From RGIG8748 sp045532255 (lineage in GTDB: Bacteria; Bacillota; Clostridia; UMGS1810): 41,226 bases of DNA. The notes under the pieces were generated by a model. It was not told the origin of the DNA. It made no database searches and worked only from the letters and a program-made list of their open reading frames with translations. The translations under genes were made by a program, and so were the position numbers. The DNA lies in the NCBI GenBank assembly GCA_045532255.1, contig JAZSFO010000009.1, positions 1 to 41,226 of the forward strand, read 5' to 3'. Of this stretch, positions 26,341 through 35,427 are shown in pieces; positions within the stretch are counted from its first letter, which is position 1, and each line of letters begins with the position of its first letter.

Positions 26341-27167
26341 TTTTTGTTATTCCTTTCGTTAATAATATCACATTTGGCTCTGAGTCCAAGATATATTATG
26401 TTATCAATTATTGCTTTGTTTTTCTTTATATCAAGATTTTCGTATTCTGTGGAAAGCTCTCCAAGAGAAAAATAAAGAATATCTGTCATTTTGCTTTTTA
26501 TTTCCTCTGTAAATTCGCCCTTATACCCATACTGGAGCACCGCGGGATTGTATCTTGATTTTTTGTAATCCTCATCCATATCATCGAGTGCATCCATTAT
26601 ATATATAATTCTGCCGAGCATGTAGCCGAATTTTTCAAGGACTGGATTTACTTCTTTGAACATAGCCTCAAGTATAACGGCAAATTCATTGGCAGCCTTG
26701 TCTATAATATCGCACTCCGTGTCTTCAAGGAACGAAAGACGCATAAGAGATGTCGATGTGACATCGCATATTTTCTTGTGTCTTTTCCTGATACCAAGGT
26801 ATCTTACCCAAAACGGAAACACGGACACAAGAGCCTTAAGTGAATGTGAATCCCTGATATCGTCCTTTAGTTTATAATATGCGAGCAGAACATTCATGTC
26901 CGCCGCAAATTCCAGACCATGTGCGTTTTTGACAGTTTGTCTTTTTCCTAATTTCCGCAGGCATCCCTGTCTGGAAATATCACATGGTTCATTGGACAGA
27001 GAATCGGTAATTACAGCAAGGAAAGTAAGGTCATAGTTTAGTGCAAGTCTTACAAGCTGATTGTGTTTCTTTCCGAGCATCTTACAAAGTCCGCAGTAAT
27101 ATGCCCTGTATGTATTATAATCTTTAATTTTCAGTTCATCCTTATATATGTTTACATATCCAAACAA
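26337..27167 (-). CDS. DUF5685 family protein
   Basis: A 276-residue mostly helical protein matching the DUF5685 family of Firmicutes and actinobacteria, function unknown. Visible features are a CGLC pair at 25-28, Cys62 and Cys69, and two Asp-rich motifs, DDIRD (102-106) and DALDDMDED (192-200). Paired Asp-rich helices are typical of isoprenoid-synthase folds, but similarity of reaction is only inference. The start is a TTG with GGGGAT about 8 bases upstream and the promoter at 27201-27229. Confidence 0.8.
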   Translation of the reverse strand: MFGYVNIYKDELKIKDYNTYRAYYCGLCKMLGKKHNQLVRLALNYDLTFLAVITDSLSNEPCDISRQGCLRKLGKRQTVKNAHGLEFAADMNVLLAYYKLKDDIRDSHSLKALVSVFPFWVRYLGIRKRHKKICDVTSTSLMRLSFLEDTECDIIDKAANEFAVILEAMFKEVNPVLEKFGYMLGRIIYIMDALDDMDEDYKKSRYNPAVLQYGYKGEFTEEIKSKMTDILYFSLGELSTEYENLDIKKNKAIIDNIIYLGLRAKCDIINERNNKK

Positions 27168-27200
27168 TGTATAATCCCCAACTTTATATTTAATAAAATT

Positions 27201-27229
27201 ATTCTAATACATTTGGTTATAATTTGCAA
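27201..27229 (-). promoter_or_regulatory. Promoter of the DUF5685 unit
   Basis: Minus-strand TTGCAA and TAGAAT with 17 bases between them, about 34 bases before the TTG start of the DUF5685 gene. Confidence 0.6.
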
Positions 27230-27264
27230 CACCAATAATAAATATTTACAAATTATTAAGATGT

Positions 27265-27285
27265 GGCGGGAATACAGCTCCCGCC
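27265..27285 (-). terminator. Hairpin after the flavin reductase-rubredoxin gene
   Basis: A 7-bp G/C-rich stem GGCGGGA/TCCCGCC with a 7-base loop, 4 bases after the stop codon. The following minus-strand sequence is A/T-rich but lacks a clean T-run, so termination may be incomplete. Confidence 0.55.
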
Positions 27286-27289
27286 ATTA

Positions 27290-27892
27290 TCAAATCTTGG
27301 AAAAAACCGATGCAGGATGCTTGCATATAGGACATACAAAGTCATCGGGAAGAGTTTCGGATTCCAGAATATATCCGCATATATCACAGATATATCCTTT
27401 TTTGTCTGCCGGTTTCGTCTTTGGCTTAGTGTTTTCGTGATAGTATGCATATGTTATTGACGGGTCATCCGATAATACATATTGATATTTTATATCCGCA
27501 ATAAACATTGTGTGTCTTCCCAAATCTACTGTTTGGCACACTTCACCGCACATATATGCATTTGCAAACTTTGGAACAACATATGCACCGTTTTCCGTAC
27601 GGAAAAGGTTATCGGTTTTTTCAAATTTATTCTTCTCTCTTCCGCTGAAAAATCCAAAATGCTCAAAAACATAAAACGGTGTGTCCTCTTTGAGAACGGA
27701 TACATTAAAGATACCGCTTTCTTTAATCATACTGCATGTGTAGCTGTCGTTATTTACGCAGACCATTATTTTGTCGGGCGAATAGGTAACCTGTGAAACA
27801 GTGTTCACAATACACCCATTATCCTTGCCGTCAGAATGACTTGTGAGTATATACAGACCGTATCCAAGCTTATTTAGTGCAAGACTATCCAT
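27290..27892 (-). CDS. Flavin reductase-like domain fused to rubredoxin-type domain
   Basis: A 200-residue two-domain electron-transfer protein. Residues 1-150 are a flavin reductase-like FMN-binding barrel (start LNKLGYGLYILTS). A short linker leads to a compact rubredoxin-like iron site, YICDICGY then FVCPICKH (two CxxC pairs). This is the layout of high-molecular-weight rubredoxin of Clostridia, which passes electrons to oxygen- or NO-reducing flavodiiron proteins. The rubredoxin spacing is the short, rubrerythrin-like form. It lies 12 bases after uvrC with GGAGGA upstream. Confidence 0.88.
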   Translation of the reverse strand: MDSLALNKLGYGLYILTSHSDGKDNGCIVNTVSQVTYSPDKIMVCVNNDSYTCSMIKESGIFNVSVLKEDTPFYVFEHFGFFSGREKNKFEKTDNLFRTENGAYVVPKFANAYMCGEVCQTVDLGRHTMFIADIKYQYVLSDDPSITYAYYHENTKPKTKPADKKGYICDICGYILESETLPDDFVCPICKHPASVFSKI

Positions 27893-27904
27893 AATAAATT
27901 CCTC

Positions 27905-29767
27905 CTATTTACTATTTTCAAAATACCTTACTATATTTTCCGCAGTTTTTATATCTATTCCCTCTACGGATAGCAACTTATCAACTGTGGCTTTCTTAAT
28001 TGCGGTTACAGATTTGAAATGCATCAAAAGTGCTTTTCTTTTCTTGGGTCCTATACCCGAAATTTTTTCAAGCTCGCTCTCGGTATTTTTCTTTTGCTGT
28101 GTTTTACGAAGATATGTGATTGCTCTTCTGTGCATTTCGTCCTGAATGTTGGTTATAAGCATGAACGCATCGCTTTTTCTGTCTATATATATTTCTCCGT
28201 TTTCGCCGACAAGACCCCTTGTTCTGTGATTACTATCCTTAACTATGCCGAATACTGCAATTTCAGTATCGCCCAGAGCTTCTTTAACAACATTTCTGTG
28301 AGAGGTACCTCCGTCTGCAAATATCACCTGAGGCAAAGGCAGAAATGATGCATCTTCCCTCTTTAACTTACCTTCGGCTATTGCCTGCTGTTCTGTCTGT
28401 GCCCGCATCATGCGTCTTTTTATAACCTCCTGCATTGAGGCATAATCGTCCTGACCCTCAACAGTTTTTATCTTGAAATTACGATATCTTTTTGTATACG
28501 GTTTGCCGTTTTTGTATACAACCATTGAGGCGACGGATGTGTTATCGCCAAGATTGGATATATCATATGCTTCAATATACATCGGGGGATTATCAAGCTC
28601 CAAAATATCGGCAAGTTCTTTTAATGCAGAGTTTTTGAATTTAATATCCCTGAGGGTTTTTAGTTCTCTTTCCGAATGTTCTTTTTTTGCATTTGCTTTT
28701 ATCATACGGATAAGTTTAAGCTTATCCCCGATTTTTGGAACTTTAATTTTTACACTTCTGTTTGCCTTGGAACTAATCCATTTCTCAAGAACCTCTGCAT
28801 CCTCTATCTCGTCTTCGATATATATTGTACCCGGGATAAAGGTTGCATCCTCATAGTAGAGACGAACAAATTCCGACAAAATCTCACTGTCTGCTATCCC
28901 GTCAGTATCATTTAAGAAATAATGCTCCCGTCCTATTATCTTGCCCATTCTTACAAAAAATAACTGAACACATGTCATATTATTTGCATTATACAGAGAA
29001 ATAGCATCGGAATCCGTGCCTTTGGGAGTTACAATCTTTTGTCTTTCACTGAGAACTTCTATTGCCTTAAGTCTGTCTCTGCAGATTGCGGCTCTTTCAT
29101 AGTCTTGGTTTTGGCTTGCCAAAAGCATTTGCTGCTCAAGCTCTTTTTTTGCTTCAGAGGTGTTGCCGTTTACAAAGGCGATTGCCTTTTTGATAAGACC
29201 TGCATATTCCTTTTGACTTACAGAACCGTTGCAAACACCCTTACACCTACCCAGTTGATAGTAAAGACATGCCCTCATATTTGTGTTCTTATCCGTAAAA
29301 TCCTTTGTGCATGACCTAAGGGAATATATTTCGTTAACAAGAGAAATCAATTGTTTCAAATCAGCAGAGCTTTGATACGGACCGTAGTACAATGCTCCGT
29401 CCTTTTCTACTCTGCGTGAGAGAAAAAGTCTTGGAAACGCTTCGTTAACCGTTATCTTAAGAAACGGATATGTTTTGTCATCCTTAAGCAAAATATTATA
29501 TTTGGGCATATTCTCTTTTATGAGATTATTTTCCAAAACAAGTGCCTCAAGCTCGGAATCAGTTATAATATATTCAAAGGTCTCAACACTATTTACCATT
29601 GATTCGACCTTTGGCGCATGATTTTTTGACTTAAAGTATGAACGAACACGGTTTTTTAAGTTCTTCGCCTTGCCGACATATATAATGCTTCCGTCAGAAT
29701 TACGCATTATATAAACTCCGCTTTTTTCAGGAAGAGTCTTCAGTTTTTCATTGATTTCGTTATTCAT
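27905..29767 (-). CDS. uvrC: Excinuclease ABC subunit C
   Basis: Makes the two incisions of nucleotide excision repair. An N-terminal GIY-YIG nuclease domain (GVYIMRN to YVGKAKNLKNRVRSYF), the UVR motif near residue 205, an RNase H-like C-terminal nuclease domain (YDISNLGDNTSVASMVV) and a final helix-hairpin-helix pair are all present in 620 residues. I use the ATG at 29767; a TTG at 29806 lies inside the upstream terminator. The ribosome binding site is poor, and the ptsH terminator ends only about 20 bases before the start. Confidence 0.95.
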   Translation of the reverse strand: MNNEINEKLKTLPEKSGVYIMRNSDGSIIYVGKAKNLKNRVRSYFKSKNHAPKVESMVNSVETFEYIITDSELEALVLENNLIKENMPKYNILLKDDKTYPFLKITVNEAFPRLFLSRRVEKDGALYYGPYQSSADLKQLISLVNEIYSLRSCTKDFTDKNTNMRACLYYQLGRCKGVCNGSVSQKEYAGLIKKAIAFVNGNTSEAKKELEQQMLLASQNQDYERAAICRDRLKAIEVLSERQKIVTPKGTDSDAISLYNANNMTCVQLFFVRMGKIIGREHYFLNDTDGIADSEILSEFVRLYYEDATFIPGTIYIEDEIEDAEVLEKWISSKANRSVKIKVPKIGDKLKLIRMIKANAKKEHSERELKTLRDIKFKNSALKELADILELDNPPMYIEAYDISNLGDNTSVASMVVYKNGKPYTKRYRNFKIKTVEGQDDYASMQEVIKRRMMRAQTEQQAIAEGKLKREDASFLPLPQVIFADGGTSHRNVVKEALGDTEIAVFGIVKDSNHRTRGLVGENGEIYIDRKSDAFMLITNIQDEMHRRAITYLRKTQQKKNTESELEKISGIGPKKRKALLMHFKSVTAIKKATVDKLLSVEGIDIKTAENIVRYFENSK

Positions 29768-29785
29768 ATATATCAACTCACAAAT

Positions 29786-29817
29786 ATCAAAAAACCTCCA
29801 CAACAAATGCGGAGGTT
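29786..29817 (-). terminator. Intrinsic terminator of ptsH
   Basis: Minus-strand stem AACCTCC/GGAGGTT with an 11-base loop, followed directly by six T residues, 10 bases after the ptsH stop codon. A textbook rho-independent terminator. Confidence 0.85.
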
Positions 29818-29826
29818 ATGTAGCTA

Positions 29827-30096
29827 CTATTCTATGTCAGTAAAGTTAGACATTATCAATGCATCAAGCTCATCAATTGCTTCCTGTTCATCGCTGCCCT
29901 CTGCCGCGAGAACAATCTTTGTACCCTTGGTTATACCCAGCGAGAGAACACCCAAAAGACTTTTTGCATTTACCTTGCGTTCATCCTTAGCAATAGTTAT
30001 AAGAGATTTGAACTCATTTGCTTTCTGTATAAAAAAAGTGGCGGGTCTGGCATGAAGTCCAACTTCGTTAAGTACTGTAATTTCTCTACTAATCAT
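29827..30096 (-). CDS. ptsH: Phosphocarrier protein HPr
   Basis: The phosphocarrier of the sugar phosphotransferase system. In this 89-residue protein His15 lies in VGLHARPA and Ser46 in AKSLLGVLSLG, the exact numbers of the catalytic His and the HprK-regulated Ser of Gram-positive HPr. It is therefore HPr rather than Crh, which lacks the His. It stands alone between its own promoter and terminator, with no ptsI next to it. GGAG precedes the ATG. Confidence 0.96.
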   Translation of the reverse strand: MISREITVLNEVGLHARPATFFIQKANEFKSLITIAKDERKVNAKSLLGVLSLGITKGTKIVLAAEGSDEQEAIDELDALIMSNFTDIE

Positions 30097-30140
30097 ATTA
30101 TTCGCTCCTATGCAAACTAAAAAATCAATAATATATTCTT

Positions 30141-30169
30141 ATACTATCAAAAATTTTCTTAGAAGTCAA
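30141..30169 (-). promoter_or_regulatory. Promoter of ptsH
   Basis: Minus-strand TTGACT and TAGTAT with a 17-base spacer, about 45 bases before the ptsH start. It is back to back with the recJ promoter in the 223-base divergent region, which holds nothing else that I can identify. Confidence 0.65.
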
Positions 30170-30269
30170 TAATTATTAAAAAAAAATCTAATTTTGTAAC
30201 AAATTACAATCTTAATTTAATTATGTACAAATGCTTTGGCAATTTATTCAACCAATAAAAAATATTTTC

Positions 30270-30298
30270 TTGCACTTTTGAACTAATAATGTTATAAT
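30270..30298 (+). promoter_or_regulatory. Promoter of the recJ-relA operon
   Basis: TTGCAC and a perfect TATAAT with a 17-base spacer. Transcription would start near 30305, leaving only about 15-27 bases before recJ. Confidence 0.75.
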
Positions 30299-30319
30299 AA
30301 TTAAATAGTATATTTAAGC

Positions 30320-32317
30320 GTGGTGTATAAATTGTCCAAAAACAAAAAATGGCTTTTGCCAAAAACAGACAAACTGTCAGCACTGCGTATATCAGAAGAA
30401 CTTAATGTATCTCCTCTTGTTGCAAACATTCTGTGTGCAAGAGGTTTTGACTTTGAGGATGCCGAGAAATTTCTTTTCATGGATAATTCGTGCTTCCATG
30501 ACCCGTTTTCTCTAAACGACATGAAAAAAGCCGTAAACAGAATAAATCTGGCAATTAAGCAAAAAGAAAAAATTGCAGTATACGGTGACTACGATGTAGA
30601 CGGAATAACTGCAACATTTATATTGTATGATTACCTCAAGGCCTCAGGCGCTAATGTCATTTACTATATCCCTGACAGAATTGATGAGGGATACGGAATA
30701 AATTACAAAGCAATAGACACATTAAAATCACAAAATGCAAATCTCATCATAACCGTGGATGTAGGTATAACCGCAATCGATGAGGTGGAATACGCCAAAA
30801 CCAAGGAAATAGATATTATCGTAACAGACCATCACACATTAAAAGAAACCATTCCCGATGCTGTTGCTGTAGTTAATCCCAAGATAACATCTGCAGGTTA
30901 TCCCTTTGATGCCTTGGCGGGTGTCGGTGTTGCGTTCAAGCTGGTGTACGCCCTCTCGGGTCTAAGTCCCGAAATATTTGACCGTTATGCAGATATCGCC
31001 GCAATAGGAACAATTGCTGATATGGTTCCCTTAAGGGGCGAAAACAGATATATTGCCTCAAGAGGCATAAATGCCCTACGGAAAACAAGGAACAAAGGAT
31101 TAAAGGCACTTATGTCCGTTTCGGGAATTACAAAAGAAGAAGTTTCCTCATCGGATATAAGTTTTTCTGTTGCACCGAGGCTCAATGCTGCAGGAAGAAT
31201 ATCGCATGCCTCCCGTTCTGTTGAGCTTCTTCTGGAAAAAGACGATGTTTTGGCTATGGAAAATGCAATAGAGCTCGATAGCTGTAACAAAGAGCGCCAA
31301 CAGGAAGAACAGCTTATATTTACCGAAGCCATGGAAATCATAGAAAGAAAAGGTCTTATGAAAAATGATTTCATTGTAGTAGCCAAGAAAGGCTGGGCAC
31401 ATGGAATAATTGGTATTGTTTCTTCCAAAATCACAGAGAAATTTTACCGTCCAAGCGCTGTGGTCAGCATCAATGACGACGGAAGCGGCAAGGCTTCGGG
31501 AAGAAGCATACAGGGTATCAACCTTTTTAACGCCTTGTCAGAATGTCAATCTTGTCTTAAACGCTTTGGCGGACATGAGCTTGCAGCCGGCTTTACCGTA
31601 AAAGAAGGTATGCTCGGTAAATTTGATGAAATGATGAACGAATATGCTTCATCACATATTACTGATGATAACAAGCATCCTACAATAAAAATTGACAGTT
31701 TTATTAACCTTTCTGACATAAGTCTGGAGAATGCAAATTCACTCAAGGTAATGGAGCCTTACGGAATAGACAACAGAACCCCGATTTTATGCATAGAAAA
31801 TGTCAGGATATCATCCGTTCGTTTTACACAGAACGGAAAGCATGCTTTTATCACTGTGACAAGCGACGGCGCTTCACGGGAGTTGCCTGCATTTTCTATG
31901 GCGGATACGATACGCGAATTTTGTATCGGCGATATCGTCTCTGTTGTCGGAACACTCGGTATCAATTCGTACAAAGGTATGGTACAGCCCCAGTTTGTTG
32001 TTAGGGATATAAAATATTCCAGCAAGGACATTACAATAAGCAGAGATGAGCTTAAGGCTATATTTGCACATATCAAATCCAAGCTGAATAACGGAAATAA
32101 TGTTTTGTGTAATGAGAATTTTCTTCATATCGATGAAGCAAGACAGATAAAGGTGAAAAATCCAAAAATCCGTGTTGCTCTTGAAATATTTGAAGAACTT
32201 GGAATTCTTAATATTTCAGATACCGAAAATGGATTTATAATAAATGCAGGAAATAATTTTTCTGCCAAAGCAGAGCTTACAAATTCCAAAACATACTTAA
32301 AATACAATCAACTTTAA
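30320..32317 (+). CDS. recJ: Single-stranded-DNA exonuclease RecJ
   Basis: A 5'-3' exonuclease of recombination and mismatch repair. DHH-family motifs are visible: YGDYDVDG near residue 90, ITVDVGI, VTDHHT, VVNPK and the later DHHA1 motif SGRSIQGINLF with FGGHELAAG. The OB-fold and a C-terminal extension follow. The start is uncertain: GTG at 30320 or 30323, or a TTG at 30332 placed after a GGTG; the interval shown uses the first. The length of about 665 residues includes a C-terminal extension beyond the classic 560-residue core. Confidence 0.94.
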   Translation: MVYKLSKNKKWLLPKTDKLSALRISEELNVSPLVANILCARGFDFEDAEKFLFMDNSCFHDPFSLNDMKKAVNRINLAIKQKEKIAVYGDYDVDGITATFILYDYLKASGANVIYYIPDRIDEGYGINYKAIDTLKSQNANLIITVDVGITAIDEVEYAKTKEIDIIVTDHHTLKETIPDAVAVVNPKITSAGYPFDALAGVGVAFKLVYALSGLSPEIFDRYADIAAIGTIADMVPLRGENRYIASRGINALRKTRNKGLKALMSVSGITKEEVSSSDISFSVAPRLNAAGRISHASRSVELLLEKDDVLAMENAIELDSCNKERQQEEQLIFTEAMEIIERKGLMKNDFIVVAKKGWAHGIIGIVSSKITEKFYRPSAVVSINDDGSGKASGRSIQGINLFNALSECQSCLKRFGGHELAAGFTVKEGMLGKFDEMMNEYASSHITDDNKHPTIKIDSFINLSDISLENANSLKVMEPYGIDNRTPILCIENVRISSVRFTQNGKHAFITVTSDGASRELPAFSMADTIREFCIGDIVSVVGTLGINSYKGMVQPQFVVRDIKYSSKDITISRDELKAIFAHIKSKLNNGNNVLCNENFLHIDEARQIKVKNPKIRVALEIFEELGILNISDTENGFIINAGNNFSAKAELTNSKTYLKYNQL

Positions 32318-32329
32318 GGAGGTGTTTAT

Positions 32330-34519
32330 ATGCCGGACAAAACATTTGAAAAACTTATAGAAACCGTAAAGCAGAATAATCCCAAGGGAGATATTTCCAA
32401 GGTTGAAAGAGCATATTCCCTGGCATATGATGCCCATAAGGAGCAAAAAAGAATTTCGGGCACACCATATATTACTCATCCGCTTGCCGTTGCATCAATC
32501 GTAGCGGATATGCAAATGGATGTAGATTCGGTATGTGCCGCTCTTCTTCATGATGTAGTGGAGGATACGGATTACTCCCGCGAGGATATAAAAAATCAGT
32601 TTGGCGAACAGGTCGCTCTCCTTGTAGACGGAGTTACTAAGCTGGAAAAAATCCAGTTTTCCAACAAGGAAGAAAGGGACATGGAAAACTTAAGAAAAAT
32701 GTTTCTTGCTATGGCAAGCGACATCAGAGTAATCATCATTAAATTTGCTGACAGAATGCATAACATGAGTACTCTTATAAGCATGAGCGAAGAAAAGCAA
32801 AGAGAAAAAGCAAGAGAAACTCTTACTGTCTTTGCACCGCTTGCACACAGACTCGGTATGTATAAAATCAAATGGGAGCTTGAGGATATTTCGCTAAAAT
32901 ATCTTGACCCCATCGCATACTTTGAGATTATGAAAGGCATAAATCAAAAAAGACAGGAACGGGAGCAGTATATAGATTTAATCAAGCTTGATTTGAAGCA
33001 AAGATTGAGTGAGCTTAATATACACTGTACAATTGACGGCAGACCCAAGCATTTTTACAGTATATACCGCAAAATGTACACCCAGAACAAGACCCTTGAC
33101 CAGATATATGACCTTTTTGCCGTAAGAATAATTACAGAAAACTTAAGTGACTGCTATGCAGCTCTCGGTGCGGCACATGAGCTTTACAAACCCATGCCGG
33201 GCAGATTTAAGGATTATATTGCAATGCCTAAGCCCAATATGTATCAGTCGCTTCATACTACGGTAATCGGCACAGACGGAAGACCGTTTGAAATTCAAAT
33301 CCGCACAAGAGAAATGCATGAGATTGCAGAAAACGGCATTGCTGCACATTGGAAATACAAGGAAGGCAACTCAAAGAATGACAAGTCAGCCGAGCAGAAA
33401 TTTCAATGGGTCCGTCAGCTTCTTGATGTACAAAACGATGCAAAGAGCGAAGAAGAGTTTTTGCAGACATTAAGGATAGATTTGTTTACAGATCAGGTTT
33501 TTGTATTTTCGCCAAAGGGAGATGTTCTCTCCTTCCCTGCGGGTTCGACACCAATTGACTTTGCATTCAGCATACATTCTGCTATCGGATATAAAATGCA
33601 GGGTGCAAAAGCAAACGGTAAGATAGTACCGCTCGAATATCAGATGCAAAACGGTGATATAATCGAAATCATTACATCATCTGCCGTTCACGGTCCAAGT
33701 ATGGATTGGCTCAAAATCGTAAAGACAGGTCAGGCAAGAAACAAAATAAACGGCTGGTTCAAGAAGGAAAAGAGAGAAGAAAATATTATTCTCGGCAAGG
33801 AAATGCTTGAGAAGGAGCTTAAGCGTCTCGGACTCACACAGCTTTCGCTTGATTCCGAAGACTATATATCAAAAATTGTAAAAAGATACGGCTATGCAAG
33901 CGAGGATGACCTTTTTGCCAACCTCGGCTACGGCGGTCTTAACATTTCAAATCTCATCAACAAACTTAAGGATGAATACAAAAAGCTCAATGCCAAGGCA
34001 GAACCGCTTGTAACCATAACCAGCGACACACAAAAATCTGCAGGCACTTCCAAATCAAAGACAACATCCGACGGAATAGTTGTCAAGGGTATAGAAAACT
34101 GCCTTATCCGTTACTCAAAATGCTGTAATCCCGTACCGGGCGATAAGATAATCGGCTATATAACAAGAGGCAGGGGTGTTTCCATACACCGACAAGACTG
34201 CATAAATATTGCTGCAATGCACAAGGATGAGTCAGAAAAAGCCCGTCTCATTGATGTTTCGTGGGAAAATAATGCAAGTACCTCGTATCTATCAAGACTC
34301 AAGGTTGTATGTCCTGACCGTAACGGTCTTGTACTTGAGGTTGCAAATGTTGTAAGCGAAACAAAAGTTTCTTTGAAAACTCTCAATGCCCGCAGTACAA
34401 AGGACGGTCTTGGAATAGTTGAGATATCTGTTGAGGTATCAAATACAGAACAGCTTAACTTCCTTATCAAGAAACTCAGTAAGCTCAAGGATGTAATTGA
34501 AGTTACAAGAAACAGTTAA
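32330..34519 (+). CDS. relA: Bifunctional (p)ppGpp synthetase/hydrolase
   Basis: Makes and breaks the stringent-response alarmone. The HD hydrolase domain has HDVVED at His74-Asp75 and ADRMHNM. The synthetase domain has GRPKHFYSIYRK and the RFKDYIAMPKPNMYQSLHT block; RxKD rather than ExDD indicates a bifunctional Rel enzyme. TGS (about 385-445), a zinc-finger-like region with CCNPVPGD, and a C-terminal ACT domain complete the 729 residues. AAGGAGGTG is ideally placed. It lies 12 bases after recJ. Confidence 0.96.
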   Translation: MPDKTFEKLIETVKQNNPKGDISKVERAYSLAYDAHKEQKRISGTPYITHPLAVASIVADMQMDVDSVCAALLHDVVEDTDYSREDIKNQFGEQVALLVDGVTKLEKIQFSNKEERDMENLRKMFLAMASDIRVIIIKFADRMHNMSTLISMSEEKQREKARETLTVFAPLAHRLGMYKIKWELEDISLKYLDPIAYFEIMKGINQKRQEREQYIDLIKLDLKQRLSELNIHCTIDGRPKHFYSIYRKMYTQNKTLDQIYDLFAVRIITENLSDCYAALGAAHELYKPMPGRFKDYIAMPKPNMYQSLHTTVIGTDGRPFEIQIRTREMHEIAENGIAAHWKYKEGNSKNDKSAEQKFQWVRQLLDVQNDAKSEEEFLQTLRIDLFTDQVFVFSPKGDVLSFPAGSTPIDFAFSIHSAIGYKMQGAKANGKIVPLEYQMQNGDIIEIITSSAVHGPSMDWLKIVKTGQARNKINGWFKKEKREENIILGKEMLEKELKRLGLTQLSLDSEDYISKIVKRYGYASEDDLFANLGYGGLNISNLINKLKDEYKKLNAKAEPLVTITSDTQKSAGTSKSKTTSDGIVVKGIENCLIRYSKCCNPVPGDKIIGYITRGRGVSIHRQDCINIAAMHKDESEKARLIDVSWENNASTSYLSRLKVVCPDRNGLVLEVANVVSETKVSLKTLNARSTKDGLGIVEISVEVSNTEQLNFLIKKLSKLKDVIEVTRNS

Positions 34520-34545
34520 TTATTCATGTTGAGAGGAAGATATTC

Positions 34546-35172
34546 ATGAAGATTAAATATGCTCCTTTGGGACAGCTCGGTGCAAATTTTTATATGGTTA
34601 CAGACGAAGCAACAAACGAAATGTTTGTTGTTGACCCCGGTGATTGTGCAGATATTATCATAGAGCTTATAAACAATACAGATGCAACACTTAAATATAT
34701 TATTCTCACCCATGCACATACCGACCACATCGGTGCTCTAGATGAAGTAAAAAAAGCATTTGATGTTCCGATTGTAATTCACAGAGAAGAAGCAGACAGA
34801 CTAAATGACGGAGACTCAAATCTATGTCCTGTTTTCGCTCAGAAATCCCCGTCTGCAAAGGCAGATATATGTGTAGCCGACGGCGATACATTGAATGTAG
34901 GAAAAAGTATAATCCGCTTTCTTCATACACCCGGGCACACTCCCGGAAGCATGTGTATACTCTTTGATGACAAGCTGATAAGCGGCGATACAATTTTTTA
35001 TAGCTCAGTCGGAAGAACAGATTTCCCCGGTGGGAGCTTTGAAAGTCTTTGTAATTCTATAAAAGACAAAATATATACATTAAATCCCGATACAATAATA
35101 TATCCCGGACACGGAGAAACCACCACGGTCGGATATGAAATCATGTACAATCCATTTATAAAAGGAAATTAA
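34546..35172 (+). CDS. Metallo-beta-lactamase-fold hydrolase (glyoxalase II-like)
   Basis: A 208-residue binuclear metal hydrolase. It has the motif THAHTDHIGALDEV (HxHxDH), then HTPGHTPGS, SGDTIF and YPGHGETT, a full set of metal ligands. It resembles hydroxyacylglutathione hydrolase-like proteins, which in Firmicutes often use other thioesters; the substrate is unknown. It sits between relA and hemZ as in many Clostridia and has AGAGGAAG upstream. Confidence 0.9.
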   Translation: MKIKYAPLGQLGANFYMVTDEATNEMFVVDPGDCADIIIELINNTDATLKYIILTHAHTDHIGALDEVKKAFDVPIVIHREEADRLNDGDSNLCPVFAQKSPSAKADICVADGDTLNVGKSIIRFLHTPGHTPGSMCILFDDKLISGDTIFYSSVGRTDFPGGSFESLCNSIKDKIYTLNPDTIIYPGHGETTTVGYEIMYNPFIKGN

Positions 35173-35173
35173 A

Positions 35174-35419
35174 ATGAACCTTATCCTAATTAACCATCAG
35201 GAAGAATATGCCGCAAGAGAAATGGTTACCTCGCATATTCCAAAACTCAAAATAGAAATATCAGAGATAATCCCCGAGTCAGGGGATTATCTTGTGTCGG
35301 AGCTTAATTATGGAAACGATGGGGTTATGTATAACACTACTCTTGCTTTGGACGGAAAGACCTATACATATTCGCACTCAGCTACTGAACACAGCAAAAT
35401 CCATGTAAAAAATCCGTAA
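35174..35419 (+). pseudogene. hemZ: HemZ N-terminal part (frameshifted gene, first frame)
   Basis: This 81-residue frame starts 1 base after the upstream stop and encodes the N-terminal domain of HemZ. It ends at TAA just after HVKNP. Bacillus HemZ has the same Val-Lys-Asn at this point and continues without a break into a helix and then WGILTGIRP. Adding one base to the A-run at 35407-35412 would join it to the next frame and give a protein of about 479 residues, close to the normal 490-500. So this is the 5' part of one gene, not a separate gene. Confidence 0.8.
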
Positions 35420-35427
35420 ATGAGGTT

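Noticed and set aside
29768..29806. Upstream TTG start for uvrC
   Set aside because: It lies in the loop of the ptsH terminator hairpin and adds residues not seen in UvrC proteins.
30985..31434. 149-codon antisense frame within recJ
   Set aside because: Mirrors a conserved nuclease region, has no start signal and no recognisable protein features.
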